Source of the DNA: Azospirillum sp. TSO35-2 | GTDB taxonomy: Bacteria > Pseudomonadota > Alphaproteobacteria > Azospirillales > Azospirillaceae | NCBI RefSeq assembly: GCF_003116095.1 | Contig: NZ_LGRA01000021.1 | Span: 490,226 to 554,225, forward strand | Reading direction: 5' to 3' | Length of the DNA: 64,000 nucleotides | Shown here: positions 8,767 through 17,108 of the stretch, piece after piece | How the letters are laid out: the number at the start of each line of letters is the position of its first letter | How positions within the stretch are numbered: the first letter of the stretch is position 1 | Position numbers and translations under genes: made by a program | The notes under the pieces: generated by a model | Database searches by the model: none | What the model saw: only the letters and a program-made list of their open reading frames with translations | Told to the model about the DNA's origin: nothing

Positions 8767-9398
8767 CTAACTTTCAGCCCTGCTAAGCGGTTGATTTCTC
8801 TGGAAAGTTGGCAGAGGAAAACAACCCGGTAGGGTACACGGATGGGGCACACGTTTGCCCCTCCGTTTCGTCCCCAGCAGACGGTAAGAGCTTCCGATCT
8901 GACCCTCTGCGGTGACGTGTTCGCAAAGCCCCCTAGAGACTCGATAGAGCGGCCATTTCCAGCGCCGCTACCCTGGTAGCTTCGCATCTTCCAAATCCCG
9001 CCAGAGCGCCGCCTATGGGCTTTTGAGAGGCGATGCGCCCCGGATGCTGTAACGGGTTCCTGTTTCCCGAACCGCGGTAGGCCCGTTTTCGTTCAATGAT
9101 TGCTGGCCTATATTGCCTATAATCTCTGTAGGGAATTAAGGTGGTGGCCCATTGCGCGATGTGCAACTTTCAGTGCTTCCGACGTCCAAGGTCCACGCAA
9201 CAGGCTGAACCCCAGATCGCAACCGATCAATCGGCCCTGCCTGCCCCAATTCCTCCAAACACGGTCGAGAAACGGCTATTGGCCTATAGCTACCAACGCC
9301 TACAGCATGGTCCGCGTTGATTGTGGATGTACCATTGGTACAGAAAGGGCCAAAGCCTCTAGGGTTTCCAAGGGGTCCAGCCAATTTTCCACTATCAA
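8767..9398. other. Gene-free stretch at the left edge of the island (632 bp)
   Basis: No convincing gene is present. It opens with a terminator-like hairpin at 8839-8869, and a perfect TATAAT hexamer lies at 9118-9123 with no good -35 box at the usual spacing. Base composition falls below that of the flanking core genes from here on. I looked for a repeat of the tRNA 3' end that would mark an attachment site and found none. Confidence 0.5.
8839..8869 (+). terminator. Probable terminator downstream of tRNA-Ser
   Basis: CGGA-T-GGGGCA (8839-8849) pairs with TGCCCC-TCCG (8856-8865) around a six-base loop and is followed by TTT. It is the first strong hairpin after the tRNA. Confidence 0.55.
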
Positions 9399-10142
9399 TT
9401 AAAACTCATCCAGGCCATCCGAAGGCGGGGGAGGCACCCAAGGTCCAGCGGCTTTCACGGCACCGATAGCGGCCTCCAGCTCCGCGATGAGAACGCCCCG
9501 TGCTTCCTCGCTGGTAAGGCCCCGTGCCGCTGCAACCACTTGGTCAAGAGCCTTCGTGGCGAGTCCAAGGTAGTGGGCTTCACTGTCAATTTCTTTCAAA
9601 CCGCCCTTGCCCTTGAAGTCTTCTGGCCCTCCCATGCGCTTCGCAATGTCCGGGTAGTCCTGCACCATCCACCGCCGTACAGTGTTGAAGCTGGTTCCAG
9701 TGCCAAGTTCTTCCGCAATTTCTCGGTACGTCTTCAGCTTTCCCCGGCCTTTGAGGTGCTTTCTTGCACGGATGTAGGCCCGGAACACGTTCTTAACTTC
9801 CTTGCCCTTCAGCGGCAACCCATGGGCCACATTCGCCTGTGCCGCCATCCATTCCGCGTCCGCCCTGGTGATGCCCTCGATGACGATTGCCGGTGCCATG
9901 GGGCTGCCGATGCTTTCCAGCGCGGCCAGCCGGTGCCAGCCGTCCACCACAAGCGGGACGCCCTCCACCACAGCGACCTTCACCGGGGCCATGTCCACGC
10001 CTGCCTTGTATTTCCCGGCATAGGCCCGGATCGTCGCCTCATCCAGCTTTGCCCGGACCTGTAGGGCGTCGTCACGGACCAGTTCGGCAATCGCCACAGT
10101 CCGCACCGCCTCGTTCACCGCCTCATCCATCGCCATTTTCAT
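9399..10142 (-). CDS. ParB/Srx-domain protein
   Basis: A 247-residue protein. Residues about 15-110 form a ParB/sulfiredoxin-like N-terminal domain, recognisable by LVVDGWHRLAALES (the DGxHRxxA nucleotide-binding loop) and the preceding APVKVAVVEG strand. A helical middle (TYREIAEELGTGTSFNTVRRWM) looks like a helix-turn-helix, and the C terminus is low in recognisable motifs. ParB-like proteins bind CTP and DNA; here the gene is not next to parA, so a role in partition is not implied. It starts five bases after the stop of the recombinase gene, so the two form an operon. Moderate GC content fits a mobile origin. Confidence 0.75.
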   Translation of the reverse strand: MKMAMDEAVNEAVRTVAIAELVRDDALQVRAKLDEATIRAYAGKYKAGVDMAPVKVAVVEGVPLVVDGWHRLAALESIGSPMAPAIVIEGITRADAEWMAAQANVAHGLPLKGKEVKNVFRAYIRARKHLKGRGKLKTYREIAEELGTGTSFNTVRRWMVQDYPDIAKRMGGPEDFKGKGGLKEIDSEAHYLGLATKALDQVVAAARGLTSEEARGVLIAELEAAIGAVKAAGPWVPPPPSDGLDEF

Positions 10143-10147
10143 CCCGC

Positions 10148-10816
10148 TCAGTAGTCCAACAGCCGCTTGACCTGTGCGGCGCTGAAGGGCTTGCCCGTGG
10201 CTGTCGTATGCCCCAGGGCGGCCAGCTCGCCAGCGATTTCCCGAAGACTCCGCACCTTCCCCGTCTTGGGGTTCTTCCGGCTCAGGCGCTTCGCCTCGCG
10301 GACCAGCTCCGGGTTGGTGTCATCGTAGCCCTTACGCCCCTCCACACGCTTGCCGGCGCTGGCCGCAGCCCGGTCCCGTGCCCCTTTCAGTTTGGCGACC
10401 AAGTTCGCCTTCTCAAACTCTGCAACTGCCCCCAGGATTTGCCGAACCATCTTGGCTGTGGGGGTGTCTCCGGTGAAGGCGTCGGGATCGTCTGCTGCGA
10501 TGAGTGTGAACCCCTGTCCGGTCAACAGCGCATAGCCCGTTTCCTGCACAATCAGGTCACGCGCGAACCGGCTGGCGTTTTCCACTACCACCGTCTTAAC
10601 GCCGCTTTCTGTCGCCCAGGCCAGCAGGTCCGTAAAGCCTTTCCTCTGGTCAATGGGGTCCGCCCCAGACACCGCCGCATCGTAAAACTCGGCTGCGATT
10701 TCCAAGTCACTGCGAGCTGCATAAGCCTGAATGGCTTCTCGTTGCCGCTGGTCGCTGTCGCCCCCGACATTGGCCGCTGAACTGGTCCGAAGATAAGCTA
10801 TTGCCGGGGTCTTCAT
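10148..10816 (-). CDS. Serine recombinase (resolvase/invertase family)
   Basis: A 222-residue site-specific recombinase. The N-terminal catalytic domain starts AIAYLRTSS, with the nucleophilic serine about residue 10, followed by SDQRQ and the arginine-containing SRFARD motif; the acidic EFEKANLV segment leads into the long E-helix. The C terminus (RSLREIAGELAALGHTT) is a short helix-turn-helix for DNA binding. The ATG at 10816 has GGAGAA about seven bases upstream. At this size it resembles resolvases/invertases and not large serine integrases. It is upstream of and cotranscribed with the ParB-domain gene, and is the most likely mobility function of the island. Confidence 0.88.
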   Translation of the reverse strand: MKTPAIAYLRTSSAANVGGDSDQRQREAIQAYAARSDLEIAAEFYDAAVSGADPIDQRKGFTDLLAWATESGVKTVVVENASRFARDLIVQETGYALLTGQGFTLIAADDPDAFTGDTPTAKMVRQILGAVAEFEKANLVAKLKGARDRAAASAGKRVEGRKGYDDTNPELVREAKRLSRKNPKTGKVRSLREIAGELAALGHTTATGKPFSAAQVKRLLDY

Positions 10817-11098
10817 TGCCGCATTCTCCAACAAATCCGCCCAGCATTTTCAATGCTTGCGGCGTGTTTTTTGTTCCTAATTCCTGAGAAAAAGGTACGG
10901 CAGGCCGTGGGTTACGGTCAATCGGAAATCGCAGGCTCGCGTTAACAGGGGCCTTCGCCAGCCCGATGCCCCGACCCGCTGGAAGCCAAAGCGCACTAGG
11001 TGAGGGGAATAACTGGCTGCCTCACTCGCTCGGTTGTAGGTGACATTCCTTGGAGGTAATCTCATAGGGAATGGTCGATGAGATTGAAAGGGCGCAGC

Positions 11099-11284
11099 AT
11101 GGCAAGCAAAACGGGATATAAGAAACCCAGAACACCAGCCCAGCAAGCCGCGGACTTCAGAAGATCGAAATATTACAAACGCGGCTACACGAGCATGGCG
11201 GAGGTTGAAGTCGCTAAAAGAAGGGCATCTAATTGGGGCTTCATTGCACAGCTAGTTGATGCCTTGTTTAAGTTTTTCCGATGA
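11099..11284 (+). CDS. Small basic protein of unknown function
   Basis: A 61-residue, lysine/arginine-rich protein (for example TGYKKPRTPAQQAADFRRSKYYKRGY) ending in a short hydrophobic/aromatic tail (LVDALFKFFR). AAAGGG precedes the ATG at 11099. It ends nine bases before the left inverted repeat of the IS1595-family element, so it could be a gene interrupted by, or simply neighbouring, the insertion. I do not recognise a family. Confidence 0.5.
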   Translation: MASKTGYKKPRTPAQQAADFRRSKYYKRGYTSMAEVEVAKRRASNWGFIAQLVDALFKFFR

Positions 11285-11292
11285 CGATTTGA

Positions 11293-11319
11293 TTTCGTAG
11301 CTATATGACAGACACAGGT
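11293..11319 (+). repeat. Left terminal inverted repeat of the IS
   Basis: Begins TTTCGTAGCTATATGACA and is a perfect 27-base complement of the right end at 12975-13001. Confidence 0.9.
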
Positions 11320-11445
11320 GCTGGCGCAGCAATGCTTTAGAAACAATGGCTTAGCGCTAAAACGCCTCCCCCCGCCTATGCCACTAGATATTGATTCAAA
11401 TCCGGTGCGCCTTTCGGTAGAATGCCGGCCTCGCGGAGGTCGGTC

Positions 11446-12819
11446 GTGGACAACGAACGCTTTTACAAAATCTGCCGGGACTTCGACCTCAGTATCCACA
11501 CTGATGCCGACGAGCTGACGCATCGTTTCACAGACGACGTCCAGGCCCGCGCCTTTCTGGAAGCCCTCGTCTGGCCCGACCAACCGTTCTGTCCGCACTG
11601 CGGCTCCGTTCGCGTCTACCGTTTCCGCCCGGTCAAGACGACCCGCGGCGGCGAAGCCCGCGCCCCGCGCGTTGGCCTTTTCGAGTGCGGGGATTGTGCC
11701 GCGCAGTTCTCCGCGACGACTCACACCCCGCTTCACGGGACGAAACTCCCCCTGCTGAAGTGGATAAAGGCGCTCTTCTACCTACTCAGCAGCAGCAAGG
11801 GCGTCTCGTCCGTCGTCCTGGCCCGCCATCTCGGCGTGACTCAGCCAACGGCCTGGAAGATGGCACACGCCATCCGTGAACTTCTCGACCATCGGCACGA
11901 GGCCGAGCCGGTTCTGGACGGCGAGGTCGAGATCGACACGAAGCGGATTGGCGGAGAGCCGCGCAAAGACGCCTACACGAAATACGTGTGGAATCCACGC
12001 GGCAAGGGGTCGGACAAGTCGATCGTTCTGGTTATGGCCGACCGGGACGGACGGGTCCGAACCAGTGTCGTTTCCGGTGAGTCGGCTGCCGAGTTGGCGC
12101 CAGCCATCAAGGCGGTTGTGAAGCCAGAAGCGCACCTGATGACCGACGGGGACAAGGCCCTCGCCGTCGTTGGACAGGACTTCGAAGGACACTCCAGCGT
12201 CAATCACGGAGCCGAAGAGTACGCCCGGGTCGAACGGAAGGACGGAAAGCCTCCGCGTAGACGGCGTCGCAATGGAAAGTTGCGGGACGACGAGCGAAAC
12301 GTTCACGTCAATCACGCCGAGGGCTTTTCGGCTCTTCTCGAACGCAGCCGTTTCGGCGTCTACCATAGGTTTAGCCGCGTTCACATGAGTCGGTATCTCG
12401 ACGAAGCCGCCTGGCTGTGGAGCGCGGCTTCGTCCGGAACCCTGACGACCGCTGAAGGACATTCACAGGGCGAAGTTCAGGCCGAACCGTTCGTTCTCCA
12501 GTTGATGACGTTGATGCCGCGGGCGTTCGGCCGGCAGGTCCGCTGGTCGGCGAAGGGCGGCCTGTTCTGGCCCCCGCCACTTCGGGCGGAAGATCCCCCA
12601 GCGCCGTCGCGGGCCCTGATGCTGGCTCGGGCGAAAGAGAAGAACGGCGCTGGACATGACCTCCCCCGGAAGGACCGTCCCGCCGGAATTTCTTCGAGGG
12701 GCTCTCGCCCTCTGCCCGCCCCCGTCCGGCTTCGGGCGACGTCTCCGCCGTTTCGACCGCTGCCGCCCGGCCGCCCGCCGCCGGATTTCACAGACGAAGA
12801 GATAGACGGCCTCTTCTGA
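11446..12819 (+). CDS. IS1595-family transposase
   Basis: A 457-residue transposase. Residues about 40-90 hold a zinc ribbon (CPHCG ... CGDC), followed by a helix-turn-helix (VVLARHLGVTQPTAWKM). The RNase H-like core contains the catalytic aspartates in GEVEIDTKRIGG and MTDGDKAL and the HVNHAEGFSALLE ... GVYHRFSRVHMSRYLDE block. The lysine usual in the LKRG part of this block appears as ER, so catalytic integrity should be checked. The GTG at 11446 is chosen because GGAGGT lies at ideal spacing. The last 120 residues are a proline/arginine-rich extension not usual for the family (300-350 residues). Confidence 0.85.
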   Translation: MDNERFYKICRDFDLSIHTDADELTHRFTDDVQARAFLEALVWPDQPFCPHCGSVRVYRFRPVKTTRGGEARAPRVGLFECGDCAAQFSATTHTPLHGTKLPLLKWIKALFYLLSSSKGVSSVVLARHLGVTQPTAWKMAHAIRELLDHRHEAEPVLDGEVEIDTKRIGGEPRKDAYTKYVWNPRGKGSDKSIVLVMADRDGRVRTSVVSGESAAELAPAIKAVVKPEAHLMTDGDKALAVVGQDFEGHSSVNHGAEEYARVERKDGKPPRRRRRNGKLRDDERNVHVNHAEGFSALLERSRFGVYHRFSRVHMSRYLDEAAWLWSAASSGTLTTAEGHSQGEVQAEPFVLQLMTLMPRAFGRQVRWSAKGGLFWPPPLRAEDPPAPSRALMLARAKEKNGAGHDLPRKDRPAGISSRGSRPLPAPVRLRATSPPFRPLPPGRPPPDFTDEEIDGLF

Positions 12820-12974
12820 CGCCGCCGCGCCGACGGCCAGTGGCCAGTCGCGCCCGAGGTCCGTCTGGCCTACCTAAAAGTTGTCGACTCCTTCAGCGCC
12901 GATTGCCAACCGGCTCTTCATGATCTCACTTACCCACTACATATGGGGGTGTGTAGTCAACAATCCGCTTTCAA

Positions 12975-13001
12975 ACCTGTGTCTGTCATATAGCTACGAA
13001 A
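12975..13001 (-). repeat. Right terminal inverted repeat of the IS
   Basis: Begins ACCTGTGTCTGTCATATA on the + strand; exact complement of the left end at 11293-11319. Confidence 0.9.
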
Positions 13002-13542
13002 AAATATTTCCAGAGCAGTTGGATGCTGTATTTCAGAGGCTAGGTATTTGTATCCTAGGTCTCAGGAGGCTGCTCGGCCAAATACTCTTTCTTCCCGTTA
13101 CGGGAAAGAGGCGTTTCCGATGCATACAGATTTTGTTTTGCGCCCCAGACCCGCGAAATACATTCTATTAGTGTGCCCAATCCCCCGTGATGCAAGAACT
13201 ATAATTTATGAAAGTTTTGTGCTGTGGGACGAATTCTACGAAAAAGCGGCCAGAAGTTTATTCCTAGTTCAAGGAGGGAAATCCTCTTTCGTGTCGCGTC
13301 TTGTCGAAAGGGAAGGGGCGCAGAAGCTGATAAGGTATAATCCGGCTATTATGCGTCCTCTTAATCACGAGGCTATTGATATGGAGAACCACCTTCATAA
13401 TGATATAGGACAACGTATATTCGTAGATTGGTCTTGTTCTGGAGCCGCTATAATTGACAACTGGAGATGTTTGCATGGTAGAGAAGCTCTAGCGAATGGG
13501 TCCGATAATGGTCTGTGGAGAATAGCTATGGGGGAGAGATAA
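13002..13542 (+). pseudogene. Truncated, frameshifted TauD/clavaminate-synthase-like 2-oxoglutarate oxygenase
   Basis: The remnant shows the Fe(II)-binding motif AFPMHTDFV (HxD), the strand RPAKYILLVCPIP and the distal histidine in DNWRCLHGRE, followed by WRIAMGER, whose arginine would bind 2-oxoglutarate. This is the TauD/clavaminate-synthase-like pattern. The N-terminal part is missing: the right end of the IS lies immediately upstream. Just inside it, frame +2 reads KIFPEQLDAVFQRLGICILGLR, which fits the region ahead of the HxD motif, but the motif itself is in frame +1; a one-base loss near 13064-13068 would explain this. The remnant's stop lies one base before the GTG of the next gene. 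Family assignment rests on motifs only. Confidence 0.6.
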
Positions 13543-13543
13543 G

Positions 13544-14497
13544 GTGTGGAGTAGCCAGAAGTACTTTACAAAGGGGCAGCTTTATTGGGAGCATGCTACA
13601 AAATATGAGCGTGGATCTGAGCAATTTCTCCTTAATGTCGCGTTTTGTTGTGAGTTTGTTGTTCGAGGCGCCATCACGCATGTTAATCCAGCTCTTAACG
13701 CCGCGAATGACAGCGACAGTATCCTTTACGCCAGTGGTATTGCTCCCCAGAGTCCGCCTCGCACAATCGATCTCCGTTATGCTCTTGATCGTCTGCAACG
13801 GATTGCTCCTGAAATAACTAAAAGCGAATTGGAGAAAGTCGCAGTATTAATCGAGGCGCGTAATACAGAGCTTCATGGAGATACATCGGAGATCTCTGGC
13901 ATATCTGCTAAAGAGATAATGCCAAGCATATACGCGTTCTTGATCAAGGCGTGTAAGGTTAGCAGTCAAGAAATATCTATTCTGATTGGTGCGGAAGAAG
14001 CTAAACAAGCAGAGGAAGTTGCGAAAGCTATCTCTAACGATAGGAACGCACGCGTTAGAGATTGGATTAGGATACATAAGGATAGGTTCTTCTCCCTTGC
14101 CCCTGATTTGCAGAAAGAAAAAAGAGAAAAATCAAAAGTAAATTATGAAACCGCAGTTCTGGCTAGCGGTCGTCACGTGAAGGTAGAAAAGTGTCCGTCT
14201 TGTGCGGAACTGGGGCTTCTTATGGGGGTTCCGGTTGGAGAAAGTTCTCCTATGCTGAGAGGTCAGGAGATAGTAAAAGAGGTGCGGGTATCTCCAATAT
14301 CATTCGTCTGTAAATGTTGTGATCTGAACATAAAGGGCCTCGATGAGCTGATGTCTGCCAAATTTTCACATGAGTATTATGCGTTGAATGAAATAGATCC
14401 CATTGAACATTTCTCCATTGACCCTATGGATTACATTGATGTTGAGGAGGTTGCCAGGGAGTATGGAAGTGATATGTATGATTATCAGGATGAATGA
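13544..14497 (+). CDS. AT-rich hypothetical protein with RxxxxH (HEPN-like) motif and zinc ribbon
   Basis: A 317-residue protein with no family I can name. It starts at GTG 13544, behind GGGGGAGAG, and is coupled to the stop of the broken oxygenase gene. Residues 1-160 are helical and contain EARNTELHGD, an R106-N-x3-H111 motif of the type used by HEPN ribonucleases; the surrounding helices are consistent with that fold. Residues 215-265 carry CPSC (217/220) and CKCC (256-259), a probable zinc ribbon. The C terminus is strongly acidic. GC content is far below the surrounding genome, a sign of recent transfer. HEPN function is an inference: similar motifs occur by chance. Confidence 0.6.
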   Translation: MWSSQKYFTKGQLYWEHATKYERGSEQFLLNVAFCCEFVVRGAITHVNPALNAANDSDSILYASGIAPQSPPRTIDLRYALDRLQRIAPEITKSELEKVAVLIEARNTELHGDTSEISGISAKEIMPSIYAFLIKACKVSSQEISILIGAEEAKQAEEVAKAISNDRNARVRDWIRIHKDRFFSLAPDLQKEKREKSKVNYETAVLASGRHVKVEKCPSCAELGLLMGVPVGESSPMLRGQEIVKEVRVSPISFVCKCCDLNIKGLDELMSAKFSHEYYALNEIDPIEHFSIDPMDYIDVEEVAREYGSDMYDYQDE

Positions 14498-14765
14498 TGT
14501 AGACATCAAAAATGTTTTGCCGGTCAATATTAATTGTATCACCGAAATATCTCATATGTAAGCATCTGTCTGATGTCGTGCGCCTGCAAGCCGTGAACCG
14601 GTCTGCCGCCGCTTGACGCGCGCGTCACGTCTCCATACGCTTCCGCACCGTCAATGCCGCTGATTCGCGGGTTGAACAGGGCTGGCAAGAACAAGAATGA
14701 GGGCCGCTCACCGCAAGCGGCCCTCTCGTCCGCTCATAGGATCCGCTCACAGGGGAGGGAGGAGC
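14498..14765. promoter_or_regulatory. Right edge of island and metY-like leader with 10-bp hairpin
   Basis: Composition returns to high GC at about 14580, marking the right edge of the island. A perfect 10-bp stem (14699-14708 with 14716-14725, core GGCCGCT) lies 40 bases before the sulfhydrylase start. No T-run follows, so it is not a standard terminator; it may be a leader structure or operator. I see no match to a SAM riboswitch that I can support. Confidence 0.5.
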
Positions 14766-16115
14766 ATGGCCGGCGCCAAGTTCCTGAAGTTCGACACGCA
14801 GAGCCTGCACGCGGGGCAACGGCCCGATCCGGCGACCGGGGCGCGGGCGGTTCCGATCCATCTCACCTCCTCCTACGTCTTCTCCGACGTCGATCAGGCG
14901 GCGGCGCTGTTCAACCTGGAACGGCCCGGGCACATCTATTCGCGCATCTCCAACCCCACCGTCGCGGTGCTGGAGGAGCGGCTGGCGACGCTGGAGGGCG
15001 GGGTGGGCGCCGTCTGCACCGCCAGCGGACAGGCGGCGCTGACGCTCGCCATCATGACGCTGATGGGGGCGGGCGGGCACATCGTCGCCTCGTCGTCGAT
15101 CTATGGCGGCAGCCGCAACCTTCTGGCCTACACGCTGCCGCGCTTCGGCATCACCACCAGCTTCGTCCACCCGCGCGACCTCGACGGCCTCCGCGCGGCG
15201 ATCCGCCCGGAAACCCGGCTTGTCTTCGGCGAGGTGCTGGGCAACCCGGGGCTGGAGGTGCTCGACGTCCCGAAGGTCGCCGCCATCGCCCACGAGGCCG
15301 GCGTCCCGCTGCTGATCGATTCGACCTTCACCACCCCCTATCTCTGCCGTCCGTTCGAGCATGGCGCCGATCTGGTCATGCATTCCTGCACCAAATGGCT
15401 GGGCGGCCACGGCACCGCCATCGGCGGCGTGGTGATCGACGGCGGCCGCTTCGACTGGGAGGCGTCGGGCAAGTTCCCGACCCTCACCGAACCCTACGCC
15501 GGCTATCACGGCATCGACTTCGCCGAGGAATACGGCCCGGCCGCCTTCATCATGCGCGCCCGGGCCGAGGGCCTGCGCGACTTCGGCGCCTGCATGAGCC
15601 CGATGAACGCCTTCCAGATCCTGCAGGGCGTGGAAACCCTGCCGCTGCGGATGAAGGGCCACATCCACAACACCCGCAAGGTCGTCGGCTTCCTGGAAGG
15701 GGAGCTGTATTCGGACAAGGGCGGCAAGCCGGGTGCCGCCGCCGGGGCCGTCGCCTGGGTGTCCTATCCGGAGCTGGTCGACCACCCCGACCACGCCCTG
15801 GCGTCCCGGCTGCTGCCGCGCGGCGCCGGCTCCATCATCTCCTTCGGCATCCGCGGCACCGGCGAGGGCGGCAGCCGTGAGGCCGGCCGCCGCTTCATCG
15901 AGGCGCTGACCCTGTTCTCCCACCTCGCCAACGTCGGCGACGCCAAGTCGCTGGTCATCCATCCCGCCAGCACCACCCACGCCCAGCTCGACGCCGAGGC
16001 GCTGGCCGCGTCCGGGGTGGGGGAGGACATGATCCGCCTGTCCATCGGGCTGGAGGATTGCGACGACCTGATCGACGACCTGAAGCAGGCGCTGCGCGCC
16101 GCCACCAAGGGCTGA
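14766..16115 (+). CDS. O-acetylhomoserine/O-succinylhomoserine sulfhydrylase family enzyme
   Basis: A 449-residue PLP-dependent enzyme of the Cys/Met metabolism family. It probably makes homocysteine (or cystathionine) from an activated homoserine and sulfide in the cytosol. Visible motifs are the N-terminal [27 protein letters not shown] near residue 85, the PLP-lysine segment [13 protein letters not shown] near residue 210 and [12 protein letters not shown] in the C-terminal domain. The length and AGQ-type start match MetY/MetZ; which activated ester is used cannot be told from sequence alone. A strong GGGAGGAG site precedes ATG 14766. An alpha/beta hydrolase gene follows after nine bases. 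Confidence 0.9.
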   Translation: MAGAKFLKFDTQSLHAGQRPDPATGARAVPIHLTSSYVFSDVDQAAALFNLERPGHIYSRISNPTVAVLEERLATLEGGVGAVCTASGQAALTLAIMTLMGAGGHIVASSSIYGGSRNLLAYTLPRFGITTSFVHPRDLDGLRAAIRPETRLVFGEVLGNPGLEVLDVPKVAAIAHEAGVPLLIDSTFTTPYLCRPFEHGADLVMHSCTKWLGGHGTAIGGVVIDGGRFDWEASGKFPTLTEPYAGYHGIDFAEEYGPAAFIMRARAEGLRDFGACMSPMNAFQILQGVETLPLRMKGHIHNTRKVVGFLEGELYSDKGGKPGAAAGAVAWVSYPELVDHPDHALASRLLPRGAGSIISFGIRGTGEGGSREAGRRFIEALTLFSHLANVGDAKSLVIHPASTTHAQLDAEALAASGVGEDMIRLSIGLEDCDDLIDDLKQALRAATKG

Positions 16116-16124
16116 GGCCGCATC

Positions 16125-16940
16125 ATGCTGCTGACCGTCAACGGCACCCCCGTCTTTGTCCACACCGGCGGCCGGGACGTCGACCTCTCGCGCCCAGCCG
16201 TGGTCCTGATCCACGGCGCCGGCATGGACCACAGCGTGTGGAGCCTGCAAAGCCGCTATCTCGCCCACCATGGCCGCTCGGTGCTGGCGGTGGATCTGCC
16301 CGGGCACGGCCGCTCCGGCGGGGCGCCGCTCGACAGCATCGCGGCGATGGCCGACTGGGTGGCCGCGCTGCTGGACGCCGCCGGGCTGGAGCGGGCGGCG
16401 CTGATCGGCCACTCGATGGGCGCGCTGGTCGCGCTCGACACCGCCGCCCGGCACGGCTCGCGCGTCGAAGCGGTCGCCCTGCTCGGGGTGGCGGAGCGGA
16501 TGCCGGTCCATCCCGACCTGCTGGCCGCGGCGCGCGACGGCGACCCGTCGGCCATCGAGATGGTGATCGGCTGGGGCCACGGTCCGCGCGGCCATGGCGG
16601 CGGGCAGGGCGGCGGCTGCCCGACCCCCGGGCTGGCGCTGATCCCCGGTGGGCGGCGCCTGATGGCGGCGGTCAAGCCGGGGGTGCTGGGCGTCGATCTG
16701 GCCGCCTGCAACGACTATGGCAACGGCGCCGATGCGGCCCGGGCGCTGGCCTGCCCGGCGCTGTTCCTGCTGGGCGCGCTCGACAAGATGACGCCGGCGA
16801 AGGCCGGACGGGCGCTGGCGGCCCGCGCCGCGTCGGCGCAGGTTGTCGTGGTGCCGCAGACCGGCCATATGGTGATGACCGAGGCGCCCGACGCCACCCT
16901 GGACGCTCTGGCGGCGTTCCTGTCCTTGCGCCGGGGTTGA
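16125..16940 (+). CDS. Alpha/beta hydrolase
   Basis: A 271-residue hydrolase. HGAGMDHSVW is the oxyanion loop near residue 30, GHSMGA the nucleophile elbow near residue 103, LGALDKMTP holds the acid and QTGHMVM the catalytic histidine near residue 250. It starts nine bases after the sulfhydrylase stop, so the two are very likely cotranscribed; a link to sulfur amino-acid metabolism, for example ester hydrolysis, is possible but unproven. A glycine-rich insertion around 140-155 (RGHGGGQGGGCP) is unusual. Confidence 0.87.
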   Translation: MLLTVNGTPVFVHTGGRDVDLSRPAVVLIHGAGMDHSVWSLQSRYLAHHGRSVLAVDLPGHGRSGGAPLDSIAAMADWVAALLDAAGLERAALIGHSMGALVALDTAARHGSRVEAVALLGVAERMPVHPDLLAAARDGDPSAIEMVIGWGHGPRGHGGGQGGGCPTPGLALIPGGRRLMAAVKPGVLGVDLAACNDYGNGADAARALACPALFLLGALDKMTPAKAGRALAARAASAQVVVVPQTGHMVMTEAPDATLDALAAFLSLRRG

Positions 16941-17108
16941 CGGACCCTGCCAGGATCTGACCCAGGGTAATCCCCGAGTGGCGCGGCACGCACCATTCGT
17001 GGTGGGCTGCCGGCCGTCGCGGTTTGGAAGGGGCCGTCCGGCTGCAGCGCGTGTGGCGCCGCCCGGAGCGTCCCGGGCAACGCGTCGTCTCGCCGAAAGG
17101 GCCAGCCC

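Larger units (their letters stand above)
11293..13001 (+). mobile_element. IS1595-family insertion sequence
   Basis: A 1709-bp element bounded by perfect 27-bp inverted repeats (11293-11319 and 12975-13001) and carrying one transposase gene. The transposase has the IS1595-type N-terminal zinc ribbon and RNase H-like catalytic core. The bases flanking the two ends (CGATTTGA left, AAATATTT right) do not show a matching 8-bp target duplication, which suggests either rearrangement after insertion or ends slightly different from those drawn. Confidence 0.85.

Noticed and set aside
8613..8987. Leftward 124-codon frame across tRNA-Ser containing GGRGIRTLDTLL
   Set aside because: This peptide is the well-known spurious translation of the antisense strand of tRNA-Ser; the tRNA is intact and has its own promoter.
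14498..14765. Right attachment site (copy of the tRNA-Ser 3' end)
   Set aside because: I compared the tRNA 3' sequence (CCCTCTCCCTCCGCCA) with this region and found no matching repeat; the island boundary is placed by composition only.
14580..14765. SAM riboswitch in front of the sulfhydrylase gene
   Set aside because: The leader has a hairpin but none of the conserved core sequences that I could align with known SAM classes.
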